The notes: generated by a model not told the origin, from the letters alone. A stretch of DNA of 64,000 nt from an uncultured Prevotellaceae bacterium (GCA_946402905.1 CAMIYC010000006.1:53158-117157); one strand, 5' to 3'. Counted from the first letter of the stretch, positions 41,796-51,794 are shown. Numbers and translations: made by a program.

Positions 41796-44700
41796 TTACA
41801 TGACCATCATGGGGCCACCGAATCCGCCACCTCCGGGGCGACCGCCGCCAAATCCGCCGCCGCCACCAGGTCGACCGCCACCAGGTCGTCCGCCGCCGAA
41901 TCCGCCGCCACCGCCGGGCCGTCCGCCGCCGAATCCACCGCCAGGCATTCCCATCCCCTGACGTGCATTCTTTCCACCGAAAGCATTGAGGCGATAGATG
42001 ACATGCAGCATGGCATAACTGTTGATGCTGTTATACTGGGTATCACTGCGCTGCATGGCATTGATGACGCGGCTGAAATTGCTCTGCTCGTGCAGGATGT
42101 CATAGAACTGCAGGCTGACGGTGAGCGGTTTGCCAGTGAGGAACCCATGACTGATCTGGGCGTTCCATATCAGTTCGTTGGTATTCATCGAGGTGTCGTT
42201 ATATCCTCGGCGAGAGTTCTCGCTGATACCTGTGGAGAACTGTGTCCCCCAGGGAGCCGTGATGTTGACATTGACGCCATAGTTGAACATCCAGGTGTCC
42301 ATATCACTGTTGGGCTGCAACTGATTGCGGGCATGTGTGTAGTTGACCGAGCCGTTGGGCTCCACCTCCAGCCAACTGTTACGATAGCTGAACGAAAGGC
42401 GCTCACCCACGGTTGTGGTACGAGTGGTGTTCTTCTGCGAGTCCATCCCGTTCTGACTGAGGTAGCCCACATTGTTGGTATATGCGAGATTGGTAAAGGT
42501 GTTGATATTCCAGTATCCCACAGAGTCGATGGCCATATTGTACATGAAGGCACCGTTGATATTCCAGTTACCGTTGATATTCTCGGGTCTTGTGGTGCGC
42601 CCGCCAGTGACAGGGTCGTAGGTCACCTTATTGCTGATACTGTTGCTGGTAGTGCTGAAGTTGACAAAAGTCATGAGCGACTTTTGGTGGTTCTGCACAT
42701 AATTGTTATAGAAGAGCCTGAAGTTGTTGGTAAACGAAGGCTTCAGTCCTGGATTACCCTTTGTGATATTCATCGGGTTGCTGTCGTCAGTGATGTCGAG
42801 CAGGTCGCTCATGCCGGGCTGTGAAGTAGTACCCCGATAGTTGATACGCAAGTTGCTGACATTGGAGAATTTGTATCTGAAGTCGAGCGTTGGCGACATA
42901 TTGGTCACATTTCTCACCGTGTCGACATATATGCCCTGATAATCTTGCGTATAATGTGACCGCTGCGGCTGTACCATGAATCCCGCATTGAGCTGGAACT
43001 TAGGGTCAATCCACCGGTATGTCACCTGAATATCGTGTATATAGTTTTTGTACTCCGAGTAGCGGCTGAGGTCAGAATCCAGGTAATTGCCAATGGCATC
43101 CATATTGCCTGTATAGCCTGGCACATTTGAGAGGAAGGGATCCCATGTGCGGTATTTCGGTGTGATTCCGTCGGAGAATGCGGCTCCCAGCCCCGAGAAG
43201 TCGTATGTGGACCTGTCGCTCTCATTGTAGCTATACTGATACCTATAGCTAAACTGCAGGAACATAGCCCTTGCGATAGGCTCGCTATAAGTGGCCTGCA
43301 GCGAGTATCCGTATCTCGTTGACGGTGAGAGATTATACCTGTTGGTTTGATAGGTAGAGTCGAGTCCGAGAGTATTGAGTTTCTGGTATAAGTGTACATC
43401 GCTGACGGAGAGGCTGGTATTGTCGTTGTCGCCATAATTGGCATCAGCCCTCAGGGTGATGTTGCGCCCGTTGTTGCTGAGTTTACGGTTGAACTGCAAC
43501 ATGCCGTTGGCCGAAGTGGATTTTCCGTACGAGAGGTTGGTATTCGTCTGTGTATTGACCATGACGCTGTCGGAGGCGAGTTTCTTTATATCCTCAGGCG
43601 AGAGGGGATTGTTCACATACAGGTATGGGTCGTCGTTGTAGGTAGCCGAGGTGGAAGAGCTGTTGCCGTCGTTGGTAGAATAGGAAAAACTGGGCCGGAA
43701 CATGATGTTGGTCATCGAGTCGGGAGTCCACTCCAGTCGCATCTGTCCGTTCCAGGAGTTGGTGCGCGTAAAGTTCTGGCTGACATTGTTTGAGAAAGAC
43801 TTTGTGACGCCCACGAAGCTCTCGGTTGACTGTCTTGAATAGACATCCCCGTCGGTATAGTTCCATCTTACGCTGGCGTCCATCTTGAGATTTTTGGAAT
43901 CATCGTAATTGAAATTGACGCCCAGCATCTTGGCAGCGTTCAGGCCGTTGCGATTGCCCCCGAAGCGTCCTCTTCCGCCACCGCCGGGAAATCCCATGTC
44001 GTTGGTGTTGTTGGCACTGTTGAAGACCATCAGGCGATATTTGTCATTGAAATAGGCCGCCATGATCCGCTCCGAGTAGCGGTCGTGGGTGCCGATTCCT
44101 AAGTCGATATTGGCGAAGGTGCCTTTGTTCATGCCAGCTTTCAAGCCAAAATCGAGCACGGTCTGCTCCTCGCCGTCGTCAATGCCGGTGACACGTGCCA
44201 GGTCGCTCTTCTCGTCATAAGCCTTGATTCTATCGACGATAGAGGTGGGCAAGTTTTTCAGGGCCGTCTTGGTGTCGCCGGTCATGAATTCCTTTCCATC
44301 GACGCGTATTTTTTTCACTTCCTTGCCGTTGATCGTAATCTTGCCATCGTCGTCGACCTGAGCCCCCGGCAGTCTTTTCACCAGTTCCTCGATGGCCGAT
44401 CCCTCGGCTACACGGTAGGCCGAAGCGTTATATACGAAGGTGTCTTCCTTGAGCACCACCTTGGCAGCCTGCCCGGTGGCAGTCACTTCCTTGAGCATGA
44501 CAGCGTCAGCTGCCACGGTGATATTGCCAAGCGCCGTCTCCTTGCCTTTAGTGACAGTGACAGTTCTCACGACGGTTTTGTATCCAACACTTGTTATTTT
44601 CAACAAGAATGTACCTGCATCCGGTGCCACCACGCTGAAGTATCCATCATCATTGGAGAGAGCCCCGACGACAAAAGTACTGTCTTTTTTAAGTAACTGC

Positions 44701-44825
44701 AGAGTGGCTTGGATGATGCCTTCTTTGGAATCCCTGTCGAGCACCCTACCTGTGATAGTCTGCTCTTGTGCGAATGCAGCCAATACAGCTACAGTCAGGC
44801 AAAGTGTCAAAAATAATTTTCTCAT
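41796..44825 (-). CDS. Outer-membrane beta-barrel protein with CarboxypepD_reg domain and Gly-rich tail
   Basis: Protein of 1009 residues. Signal peptide 'KLFLTLCLTVAVLAAFA', then a carboxypeptidase-regulatory-like beta domain (about 22-105, 'TITGRVLDRDSKEGIIQATLQLL'), a plug-like region ('AYRVAEGSAIEELVKRLPGAQVDDDG') and a barrel of the OMP_b-brl_3 type. It is TonB-receptor-like but has no partner SusD. The last 55 residues are a repeat of FGGGRPGGGG blocks ending in FGGPMMVM, and a second Gly-rich patch (GFPGGGGRGRFGG) lies near residue 280. Ligand unknown. Confidence 0.87.
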   Translation of the reverse strand: MRKLFLTLCLTVAVLAAFAQEQTITGRVLDRDSKEGIIQATLQLLKKDSTFVVGALSNDDGYFSVVAPDAGTFLLKITSVGYKTVVRTVTVTKGKETALGNITVAADAVMLKEVTATGQAAKVVLKEDTFVYNASAYRVAEGSAIEELVKRLPGAQVDDDGKITINGKEVKKIRVDGKEFMTGDTKTALKNLPTSIVDRIKAYDEKSDLARVTGIDDGEEQTVLDFGLKAGMNKGTFANIDLGIGTHDRYSERIMAAYFNDKYRLMVFNSANNTNDMGFPGGGGRGRFGGNRNGLNAAKMLGVNFNYDDSKNLKMDASVRWNYTDGDVYSRQSTESFVGVTKSFSNNVSQNFTRTNSWNGQMRLEWTPDSMTNIMFRPSFSYSTNDGNSSSTSATYNDDPYLYVNNPLSPEDIKKLASDSVMVNTQTNTNLSYGKSTSANGMLQFNRKLSNNGRNITLRADANYGDNDNTSLSVSDVHLYQKLNTLGLDSTYQTNRYNLSPSTRYGYSLQATYSEPIARAMFLQFSYRYQYSYNESDRSTYDFSGLGAAFSDGITPKYRTWDPFLSNVPGYTGNMDAIGNYLDSDLSRYSEYKNYIHDIQVTYRWIDPKFQLNAGFMVQPQRSHYTQDYQGIYVDTVRNVTNMSPTLDFRYKFSNVSNLRINYRGTTSQPGMSDLLDITDDSNPMNITKGNPGLKPSFTNNFRLFYNNYVQNHQKSLMTFVNFSTTSNSISNKVTYDPVTGGRTTRPENINGNWNINGAFMYNMAIDSVGYWNINTFTNLAYTNNVGYLSQNGMDSQKNTTRTTTVGERLSFSYRNSWLEVEPNGSVNYTHARNQLQPNSDMDTWMFNYGVNVNITAPWGTQFSTGISENSRRGYNDTSMNTNELIWNAQISHGFLTGKPLTVSLQFYDILHEQSNFSRVINAMQRSDTQYNSINSYAMLHVIYRLNAFGGKNARQGMGMPGGGFGGGRPGGGGGFGGGRPGGGRPGGGGGFGGGRPGGGGFGGPMMVM

Positions 44826-44945
44826 TGATTGCTAAAAAATTGATATTTATCATTGAGACGTAGGAAAAAGGTATAAGTTTAACACCAATTCTTTTAATAA
44901 ATATTAAATGAGTGTATTTTATACATGAAAAAAGAAATTAATTGA

Positions 44946-44953
44946 TAACTTTG
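44946..44953 (+). promoter_or_regulatory. Promoter -7 box of aroB
   Basis: TAACTTTG followed by CCCCCC, 10 bases before ATG 44964. A -33 TTTG is not found at 19-21 bases, so the call rests on the -7 box and its place. Confidence 0.5.
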
Positions 44954-44963
44954 CCCCCCGTAT

Positions 44964-46013
44964 ATGAGACAAGAAGTGATTATTTCCGAATCTTTAGAGG
45001 AAGACCTTGCGATTGCGCTGACGGAGTGCAGTCACGACAAATTGTTTGTGCTTGTGGATGAGCGTACTCACGAGCACTGCTGGCCCGTGATATGCCGCTT
45101 CCATTCCCTGCGTGACGCCCACCTTATTATTATAAAGGCTACCGACGAAAACAAAAACCTTGACACACTGTCGCAGGTTTGGCAACAATTAAGTATGTGT
45201 GGTGCCACACGCCATTCCTGCCTCATCAACCTGGGTGGCGGCATGGTGACTGACCTTGGGGGATTTGCTGCGTCTACGTTCAAGCGCGGCATAGACTTCC
45301 TCAACATCCCCACCACCCTGCTTGCCATGGTCGATGCCTCAGTAGGTGGCAAGACAGGCATCAATTTCAATGGTCTGAAAAATGAAGTCGGTGTATTCAA
45401 CGAGTCGAAGAGCGTGATCCTCAACACCTGTTTTCTCAAGACTCTGGACACATACAACCTGCGTTCTGGATATGCGGAGATGCTCAAACACGGTTTGATC
45501 TCCAATGATAAAATGTGGTCAGATCTCATCAACTACGACTTATGCCGTCCCGACTTGAGCCAACTTCAACAGATGGTGTCGGACTCTGTGGCTGTAAAGG
45601 AGCGTATCGTTGAGGCTGACCCTCTGGAGCATGACATCCGTAAAGCACTCAACTTCGGTCACACCATCGGACATGCTTTTGAGTCGCTGTCGATGTCCAA
45701 AGGTGAGCCGCTACTTCATGGCTATGCAGTAGCCTATGGGATGATATGCGAGTTGTACCTGTGCTGCGTCCTGGCGGGCTTCCCCACAGACAAAATGCGT
45801 GCTACAGTGAGATACATCCGTGAATACTACGGCAAGTATGACATCACCTGCGACGACTATCAACCACTGATTACACTGATGCGTCACGACAAAAAGAATA
45901 TCTCCGACAGCATCATCTTCACTCTATTAAGTAATGTAGGTGATATCAAGATCAACCAAGCTGTCGAAGAAAAAGACATTGAAGAATGTCTTGATTTTTT
46001 CAGAGAGAATTAA
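44964..46013 (+). CDS. aroB: 3-dehydroquinate synthase
   Basis: Enzyme of 349 residues, second step of the shikimate pathway, which also feeds chorismate to the menaquinone genes farther on. 'INLGGGMVTDLGGFAASTFKRGIDFLNIPTTLLAMVDASVGGKTGINF' is the NAD-binding and active-site core; 'EHDIRKALNFGHTIGHAFES' and 'LLHGYAVAYGM' hold the zinc-binding His residues. It has its own -7 box and no gene of the same pathway next to it. Confidence 0.96.
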   Translation: MRQEVIISESLEEDLAIALTECSHDKLFVLVDERTHEHCWPVICRFHSLRDAHLIIIKATDENKNLDTLSQVWQQLSMCGATRHSCLINLGGGMVTDLGGFAASTFKRGIDFLNIPTTLLAMVDASVGGKTGINFNGLKNEVGVFNESKSVILNTCFLKTLDTYNLRSGYAEMLKHGLISNDKMWSDLINYDLCRPDLSQLQQMVSDSVAVKERIVEADPLEHDIRKALNFGHTIGHAFESLSMSKGEPLLHGYAVAYGMICELYLCCVLAGFPTDKMRATVRYIREYYGKYDITCDDYQPLITLMRHDKKNISDSIIFTLLSNVGDIKINQAVEEKDIEECLDFFREN

Positions 46014-46035
46014 GATTTTTCAAAACCACACAAAC

Positions 46036-46338
46036 AGGGTGTTCAATTTGTTGTAGTATAGATGTCATGTGAAAGTTTCCTATGAAGCATACACACTCCC
46101 CCTGCCCGGGGAACCGCTTGCTGAGACACACTCCCCCTGACACCCCCTCCGACTCCCCCGTTTCCCGGGGGAGAGCAACCTCTAACTTAGAGGGGGAACC
46201 GCTGGCTGAGACACACTCCCCCTAACACACCCTCCGACTCCCTCGTTTCCCGGGGGAGAGCAACCTCTAACTTAGAGGGGGAAATAATTACCACTGCAAA
46301 TGGAGAGTGGATGTGTAAGAAAACAATAAGGACACCCT
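46036..46338. mobile_element. MITE-like element, copy 2 (303 bp, expanded)
   Basis: Ends are AGGGTGTTCAATTTGTTG and, inverted, AGGGTGTCCTTATTGTTT. The flanking 11-mers ACCACACAAAC and ACTACACAAGT agree at 8 of 11 positions, a decayed target duplication. The inner part has more ACACTCCCCCT / AACTTAGAGGGGGAA modules than the other copies, with added CCCGGGGGAGAGCAACC segments. It lies directly left of the AT-rich 46621-50880 block. Confidence 0.78.
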
Positions 46339-46433
46339 ACTACACAAGTATCAACATTTTGTATGCAAAAAATAGTAATTTGGGAATATTTATGCCGTTT
46401 TACATTTTTTAAGAAATAAATAATTGATTTTTC

Positions 46434-46465
46434 TTTGTCAATTCAGAAAGAGTTTATAAATTTGC
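46434..46465 (+). promoter_or_regulatory. Promoter of the first secreted-protein/peptide module
   Basis: TTTG at 46434-46437, 19 bases, then TAAATTTGC at 46457. The surrounding TATAAATTTGCACC is shared exactly with the promoter at 51878. The leader to ATG 46621 is about 150 bases long and its structure is not obvious. Confidence 0.82.
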
Positions 46466-46620
46466 ACCAAATTAAATGTGCATTATAGTATTTGCACGTG
46501 AAGTATATCATATAATTAAGGACATTCAACTAAAAATCAGGCTGCAACTAAATGAGCCATGAAACTGAGAAATTAAAATCCAAAGGATAAAAATTATATA
46601 TAAACTTAAATAATTTAGTT

Positions 46621-48264
46621 ATGAGAAAATTTACAAAAGGATTATTAATGACGTTTGTCGCAACGGCGATGAGCCTCGGTGCTTACGCCCAAGTGGAAAA
46701 CGGCTATTATCGCGTGATTAATGCTGGTGCTAACCAGTATGGTTTCACTTATGTGAAAGTTACCGGTGAGTCTACAGCCACTTTGCAGTGCACAGCAGAA
46801 CAAGCCATTACTGCACCTGGCACAGTGATGTATCTTAATGTCAAAAAAGCTGAATACTCAGGTAACAATCTTAATGGTGGTTATATTGATATAGACCCCG
46901 AGAACGATTTGGAGGTTGTAAATCTTCGCTCTCAAGGTGTAGACGCTTCCGATGTCGTTTTTAAAGGCATGATGAGCAATTTAAGAAATGGATTTACTTG
47001 GGGTTTAAAATCTCTTGCTCCAATTTATGGATGGGATATTGATCAGGCTCAAATTTTGGATGACATGTTTGAGTATTCAAAGATGTACATGACACCTGTT
47101 AAGACCGCAGATGGTGAGGACGCATGGTATCTAAAGAGCTCAACACCCAACACTGAAGTATTGGCAAATGCACTGACAGAAGACCAGAAAGCTGCACTTC
47201 AGGCTTTGGATCCCAACAAACCTATTAGTGGAATCTTGTGGGATTTAATGTACCAAGCTGCAATTGATTATTTTAAAGATAATGCATTGCATCAGTTAGT
47301 AACAGATTTCGGATTGCTTAAAGAAAGAATTCACATGGGTCACACTTATTATCTCAGCGCAGGTTGGGTTAATCTGAATAATAATAATAAACAAGAAATG
47401 GTTTATACAGAAAGTGACCCTGAGATTTCATTCTGTAACAACAACAAAATTGCTTATCAGGTATCTGGTCTTATTCCGGAGGTTGACTTCTTAGGTGACT
47501 ATTCAAAATGGAAGATTGAGAAAGTGGTAGAAAATGCTGATGCCAACTACACTGGAACAAATTATTTTGCTGTCAATCCATCTCAGACAATGGTTGGAAA
47601 AAATGATGGGAAATACTACACCTCTTTATATGTGGACTTCCCCATGAAGAGAGTCGGTGAAGGTGTCCGTGTTTGGGGTATCGTAGGACAACCTGTTATC
47701 ACAGAAACAAAAGATGGTCTTGTTGCTGTAGTTACAACCCAAGAGTATACAGACGTAGTTCCTCCACGTCAGGGCGTTGTTGTTGAATGCACCTATTCTG
47801 ACGCACAAGGTCCTGCAGGAAACTGCTTACAGCCTGTTGGAACTCCTATGCAAGCCACAGGAAACACTATGCTTGATGGTCTCTTCTTCGACACCTATTT
47901 CGTAAAGAACAACGAAGGAAATAACATTCTTTACGGAAACAATTACACAAGATTTGACCAAGCTAAGAAAGAGAACATTCGTGTTCTGAATCGGAAAGAT
48001 AACAAATATGACGGTGGTAATCCAATCGGTTTCTACTCATTCAGTGGCAACATGATAACCGGAAACAAAGCTTTCTTGGTATACGATGGAGGAAGCAGCA
48101 ATGTTAACATTATATTTGTAACTCCAGAAGAATATGCAAATGGCATTAATGAAACAGTTGTCGCTAACAACAACAAAGCGATTTACGATCTTCAGGGCAG
48201 ATTGGTGAACAATCCTACCAAAGGTCTCTACATCGTGAATGGTAAGAAAATGGTTATCAAATAA
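46621..48264 (+). CDS. Large secreted protein, module 1, with YDLQGR-type C-terminal tail
   Basis: Protein of 547 residues with signal peptide 'FTKGLLMTFVATAMSLGAYAQ'. Residues about 320-480 ('DGKYYTSLYVDFPM', 'PPRQGVVVEC', 'GNTMLDGLFFDTYF') are related to the product at 49902. The tail 'AIYDLQGRLVNNPTKGLYIVNGKKMVIK' resembles the C-terminal domain common in Prevotella exported proteins and similar to T9SS type A tails; whether it sorts the protein is not known. A gene for a 59-residue KSVWDD peptide follows after 20 bases. Function unknown. Confidence 0.8.
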   Translation: MRKFTKGLLMTFVATAMSLGAYAQVENGYYRVINAGANQYGFTYVKVTGESTATLQCTAEQAITAPGTVMYLNVKKAEYSGNNLNGGYIDIDPENDLEVVNLRSQGVDASDVVFKGMMSNLRNGFTWGLKSLAPIYGWDIDQAQILDDMFEYSKMYMTPVKTADGEDAWYLKSSTPNTEVLANALTEDQKAALQALDPNKPISGILWDLMYQAAIDYFKDNALHQLVTDFGLLKERIHMGHTYYLSAGWVNLNNNNKQEMVYTESDPEISFCNNNKIAYQVSGLIPEVDFLGDYSKWKIEKVVENADANYTGTNYFAVNPSQTMVGKNDGKYYTSLYVDFPMKRVGEGVRVWGIVGQPVITETKDGLVAVVTTQEYTDVVPPRQGVVVECTYSDAQGPAGNCLQPVGTPMQATGNTMLDGLFFDTYFVKNNEGNNILYGNNYTRFDQAKKENIRVLNRKDNKYDGGNPIGFYSFSGNMITGNKAFLVYDGGSSNVNIIFVTPEEYANGINETVVANNNKAIYDLQGRLVNNPTKGLYIVNGKKMVIK

Positions 48265-48284
48265 TTAAAAACTCTTTGACGATT

Positions 48285-48464
48285 ATGAAAAAACAATATA
48301 TCAATCCAGTTTGCAAGGTGATGACCTTGAACCTGAAGCGTAACGTAATGAACGAGTTGTTTGGCAACACCTCTTACATCCCTGTTGGTGATGCTGGTAC
48401 CGAAACATTATATGATGAACCTGTTAACAACATGTATTCGAACAAGAGTGTCTGGGATGATTAA
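48285..48464 (+). CDS. KSVWDD peptide 1 (59 residues)
   Basis: Small acidic protein starting 'MKKQYINPVCKVM' and ending 'YSNKSVWDD'. The product at 52010 has the same plan (MKKEYVKP... and SKSVWDD), while the middle parts differ. There is no signal peptide or membrane helix. I start at ATG 48285, since the alternative a few codons upstream lacks similarity. It lies 20 bases after the secreted protein gene and before a terminator, so it is in the same transcript. I know no function for such peptides; a precursor or an immunity-like or sorting partner are possibilities only. Confidence 0.75.
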   Translation: MKKQYINPVCKVMTLNLKRNVMNELFGNTSYIPVGDAGTETLYDEPVNNMYSNKSVWDD

Positions 48465-48485
48465 TTTTTAGCTCAAAGACAATAT

Positions 48486-48525
48486 AAATAAGCGGGAACC
48501 CAATGGCGTTTCCGCTTATTTATTA
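48486..48525 (+). terminator. Terminator after peptide 1
   Basis: AAATAAGCGG-GAACCCAATGGCGTTT-CCGCTTATTT with a following TATTATT: a 10-base stem, extendable by GAA/TTT pairing, 22 bases after the stop codon. Confidence 0.8.
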
Positions 48526-48599
48526 TTGAGAATATTGAAAGAACGCTATTACATAACTTACTAAAATAGCATGATTCATTGTTCTATCAAAAGACAGTA

Positions 48600-49871
48600 A
48601 TGAAATCTATTCTTTTATCATATAGAGAAATCATTATTTCTATAATCGCTTGTTTGCAATTTCCATCATATACAAGGTCACAAGAAATTCTCGGTAATGA
48701 TATAGACACATTTGTGAGAGCCCATCTATTAATTATCACACCGGGCAAAGCGAGTTATTCTGGATTTGGACACTGTGGAATACGCCTGCAATGTCCTTCC
48801 GAGAAGTTAGATTATTGTTACACGATGGAAATGGAAACAGAAATAGATGATTATATAAAATTTTTTGCTGGTAAAGCTCCGGCAAGAGTATTGGTTATTC
48901 CCACTGCCGTTTTTATATCACCTTATAGAGTAGAAGGAAGAGGGATTACACAATACGAATTGAATCTCTCACCAAGAGAAAAACAATTATTATGGAAAAA
49001 CCTTGATGAAGAACTAACTAGTACATCTTGCTATAATTTTAATTTTACTGATATCAATTGTGTCTCCTTTTGCATGATGATGATAAATCGTTCACTCATT
49101 GAAGAGAACATTTTATATAATAAACTTCCATCATACATGAAAGAAGATAATGGAACTGTTATTAGACAAATCATGAAAGAAAAACCTTGGTATGAGTACT
49201 TGTATATATTATTATTTGGAATTGGTTGTGATGAAACATATGCAATAGAACATCGGATGTCACCTGAAACTGTACCAGTCATTTTAAGAACAGCAAAGCT
49301 GGTCAATGATTCCGGAGAAGAAAGACCAATATTTAAAGCAAGAGCAAATATTCTCTCACAGAAATCGTATCCAGGTAAGATAATTATTACTCCACAAATA
49401 CTATTTGGGTTTATTTTATTATTTTTCATCATAATAACTCTAATTAATTGGAAAATAGGTTATGGTATCTTCAGTAAATTTTCAGATTCCCTATTGGCAA
49501 TCACCCAGACATTCGTAGGGCTTACATTATTATATACTTCATTAATAGCCAATGTATTCGGAACTCACTGGAACTGGTACATTATTCCGTATTTTCCTAT
49601 TCCAATATTTATTTTACTTATGCATATTATTAAGAAAGATTATAAGAGTGTTCTTCTAGCATTTGGAATTGTTCTCGTTTTGTTTATAGCATTTACCCCA
49701 TTTTCATCCCAATTAGACATAACACATCAACTATTTGTTACCACATTGGCTGTTAGATACATTTATCTATATATTTATAAAAAACAACTAAACTCAAAAA
49801 GCAAGAACAACTACAATAAACCTTTAAAAAATTTGGTTGAAAAAGAAAAAAGAACTATTTTTGCAAATTAA
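48600..49871 (+). CDS. DUF4105/Lnb-like membrane protein
   Basis: Protein of 423 residues. After a hydrophobic start ('IIISIIACLQFPSYTRS') the periplasmic part shows 'AHLLIITPGKASYSGFGHCGIRL', 'EGRGITQYELNLSPREKQLLWKNL' and 'YNFNFTDINCVSFC', the pattern of the DUF4105 (Lnb N-terminal periplasmic) family; the His in FGH and the Cys in NC are the likely active residues. Five hydrophobic segments follow (about 270-410). Lnb is a lipoprotein N-acyltransferase in Bacteroides; this copy, in a peptide island, may be a specialised paralogue. I use ATG 48600. Confidence 0.75.
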   Translation: MKSILLSYREIIISIIACLQFPSYTRSQEILGNDIDTFVRAHLLIITPGKASYSGFGHCGIRLQCPSEKLDYCYTMEMETEIDDYIKFFAGKAPARVLVIPTAVFISPYRVEGRGITQYELNLSPREKQLLWKNLDEELTSTSCYNFNFTDINCVSFCMMMINRSLIEENILYNKLPSYMKEDNGTVIRQIMKEKPWYEYLYILLFGIGCDETYAIEHRMSPETVPVILRTAKLVNDSGEERPIFKARANILSQKSYPGKIIITPQILFGFILLFFIIITLINWKIGYGIFSKFSDSLLAITQTFVGLTLLYTSLIANVFGTHWNWYIIPYFPIPIFILLMHIIKKDYKSVLLAFGIVLVLFIAFTPFSSQLDITHQLFVTTLAVRYIYLYIYKKQLNSKSKNNYNKPLKNLVEKEKRTIFAN

Positions 49872-49901
49872 GAAAAATAATTGATAATTAACGAATGTCA
49901 T

Positions 49902-51794
49902 ATGAATCATATTAGCAATATATTTAAATGCAGACTTATTTGTTTATCAATATTAAGTTTGATTTCTATTTCATCTTTGGCCGATGCAGGAGGTAATAAG
50001 TATTATTTCCAAGTCAATGCTTATTCAAAACCCACAGGTACAGGCAAAGTATATGCTTCAACACAGTATTATCCGGTGGCAGATATAAAAGATGCTGCTT
50101 ATGACGACAGTATATCAATCTATTGGTCAGGAACTAATAAGGGTCAAGCAGCCACATCAAAATTTCATTTGTACGCAAAACCCAATGAAGGATTTGTATT
50201 TAAAAATTGGACACATGGTAAAGATATTGTTTCTAACATGAAGCACTGTTCGCCAAGTGTAAGAAGTACAAAAAAAGAATCAACAGATCCAGCGGTCTTT
50301 GACTTTCTAGCCAATTTTGTAGAAAAAGGTGACATTGCTGTTTTTTCCTCAAATGAAAGTGCAGGAGATGCAATTATTGACAATCCTGAGAACAAAGTTG
50401 GAGACCAGATTACCATGACAGCTGTTTCTAATATTTTCATTGGTGTTTTTATGGGATGGATAAAAGGATCGGTCGATTTTGAGAATACTGATTTAGACAA
50501 ACTTAATTATATCAGTAAGGATCAAGAGTTAACCGTTACAGTAACAGAAGAGAATAAAGGGGAATATTATGCGGTATTCAAATCAAGAGACATTTCCAAA
50601 GAAGGTTTATATTGCATGGTTCGAAACAAATATTCTGGAAATTGTTTTGGATTGAAAGGGAATAAAGAGTTGACATTATCCGTAGATCAAAGATATTTTA
50701 TGAATTCTGTAGAGTTGGTTCCAGAAATAAAAGCACATTCTCTTCCAGCCACAGTCATTAAAATAATAGGCACATACGATGGCGTAGGAGGATTAACAGA
50801 AGCCGAATATCAATCTCAAGGATACAGCTCGAAAGATATAGGAGGTTCGAGTTCAGCCACTTCAGCCCCAAGGTTTATAAAGGTTGAGCAATACAGCACC
50901 GACTCCTACCTGACTTACGCCGAGGGTAGCGGATACACCGGCTATTGGGTAGACTTCCACGCTGACAGCATCAAGAGTCGCGAAGAGCTGATAGGTGAAG
51001 TATACCACCCCTGGACGGGTAATGCCAGCGAGATTACCAACCGCCATCAATGGGAGATTCTTCCTCTGACAGAGGAATATATGGATAAATATTACTTTGG
51101 TGCACAGCCCTCAGCGAAGACGAAGAAAGACGGCAAATATTACACGACGATGTATACTGCCTTCCCCTACAAGTGCATGGACGGCGTGAAGGCCTATATC
51201 GCCGACAAGATGATGGGACAGGGCAGAGTACACATCAAAGAGATAGAATCTGGTATTGTACCAGCCAATACTGCTGTGCTTCTGGAGTGCAACGGTACCG
51301 ACGCTAAGGAGAACCGCCTGATTCCGCTTCATTACGATGTAGATCCCATCGAGGGTGACAACCTGCTGAAAGGCGAGATCTGGCTGAACGACGAAAGCGG
51401 CAACCCCGACAACTACCGCACGCGCTTTGACAGCGAGACCATGCGTGTGCTGAGCGACAAGCAGGCAGCCTTCCTCAACAAGAACAACAACGACACCGCC
51501 AACGGCGACACCCTGTTGACCTATATCGCGAACAACACCTGCTACCTGGACCTCAGCGGTGAGGAAAGTACGACGAGCATCTACACGTGGACGACAGATG
51601 ACGACGACAGCACATTGCTTGGCGACGCCAATGGCGACAAGAGCGTGGATATCTCCGATGTACTGCTGACTGTCGACGAGATTTTAGGCAAGCGCAAGGG
51701 TATCTTCATCTTCAAAAACGCAGATATGAATTTCGACAACAGGATAGACATCTCTGATGTGCTATTGATCGTGAACCTCATATTGGGGAAATAG
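49902..51794 (+). CDS. Large secreted protein, module 2, dockerin-like C-terminus
   Basis: Protein of 630 residues with signal peptide 'LICLSILSLISISSLADA'. Residues about 400-550 ('DGKYYTTMYTAFPYKCMDGVKAY', 'GIVPANTAVLLEC', 'GDNLLKGEI') are related to the module 1 protein. The C-terminus has two dockerin-like calcium loops, 'LGDANGDKSVDISDVLLTV' and 'ADMNFDNRIDISDVLLIV'. Base composition jumps near 50880: by count, 18 G/C in 60 at 50161-50220 and 35 in 60 at 51361-51420. The gene thus looks like a fusion of two sources. Start at ATG 49902. Confidence 0.8.
   Translation: MNHISNIFKCRLICLSILSLISISSLADAGGNKYYFQVNAYSKPTGTGKVYASTQYYPVADIKDAAYDDSISIYWSGTNKGQAATSKFHLYAKPNEGFVFKNWTHGKDIVSNMKHCSPSVRSTKKESTDPAVFDFLANFVEKGDIAVFSSNESAGDAIIDNPENKVGDQITMTAVSNIFIGVFMGWIKGSVDFENTDLDKLNYISKDQELTVTVTEENKGEYYAVFKSRDISKEGLYCMVRNKYSGNCFGLKGNKELTLSVDQRYFMNSVELVPEIKAHSLPATVIKIIGTYDGVGGLTEAEYQSQGYSSKDIGGSSSATSAPRFIKVEQYSTDSYLTYAEGSGYTGYWVDFHADSIKSREELIGEVYHPWTGNASEITNRHQWEILPLTEEYMDKYYFGAQPSAKTKKDGKYYTTMYTAFPYKCMDGVKAYIADKMMGQGRVHIKEIESGIVPANTAVLLECNGTDAKENRLIPLHYDVDPIEGDNLLKGEIWLNDESGNPDNYRTRFDSETMRVLSDKQAAFLNKNNNDTANGDTLLTYIANNTCYLDLSGEESTTSIYTWTTDDDDSTLLGDANGDKSVDISDVLLTVDEILGKRKGIFIFKNADMNFDNRIDISDVLLIVNLILGK

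Noticed and set aside
41807..42148. Antisense frame with alanine/aspartate repeats at the end of the OMP gene
   Set aside because: It is the mirror of the Gly-rich coding repeat in the real gene on the same strand in a shifted frame; no start signal or motif supports it.
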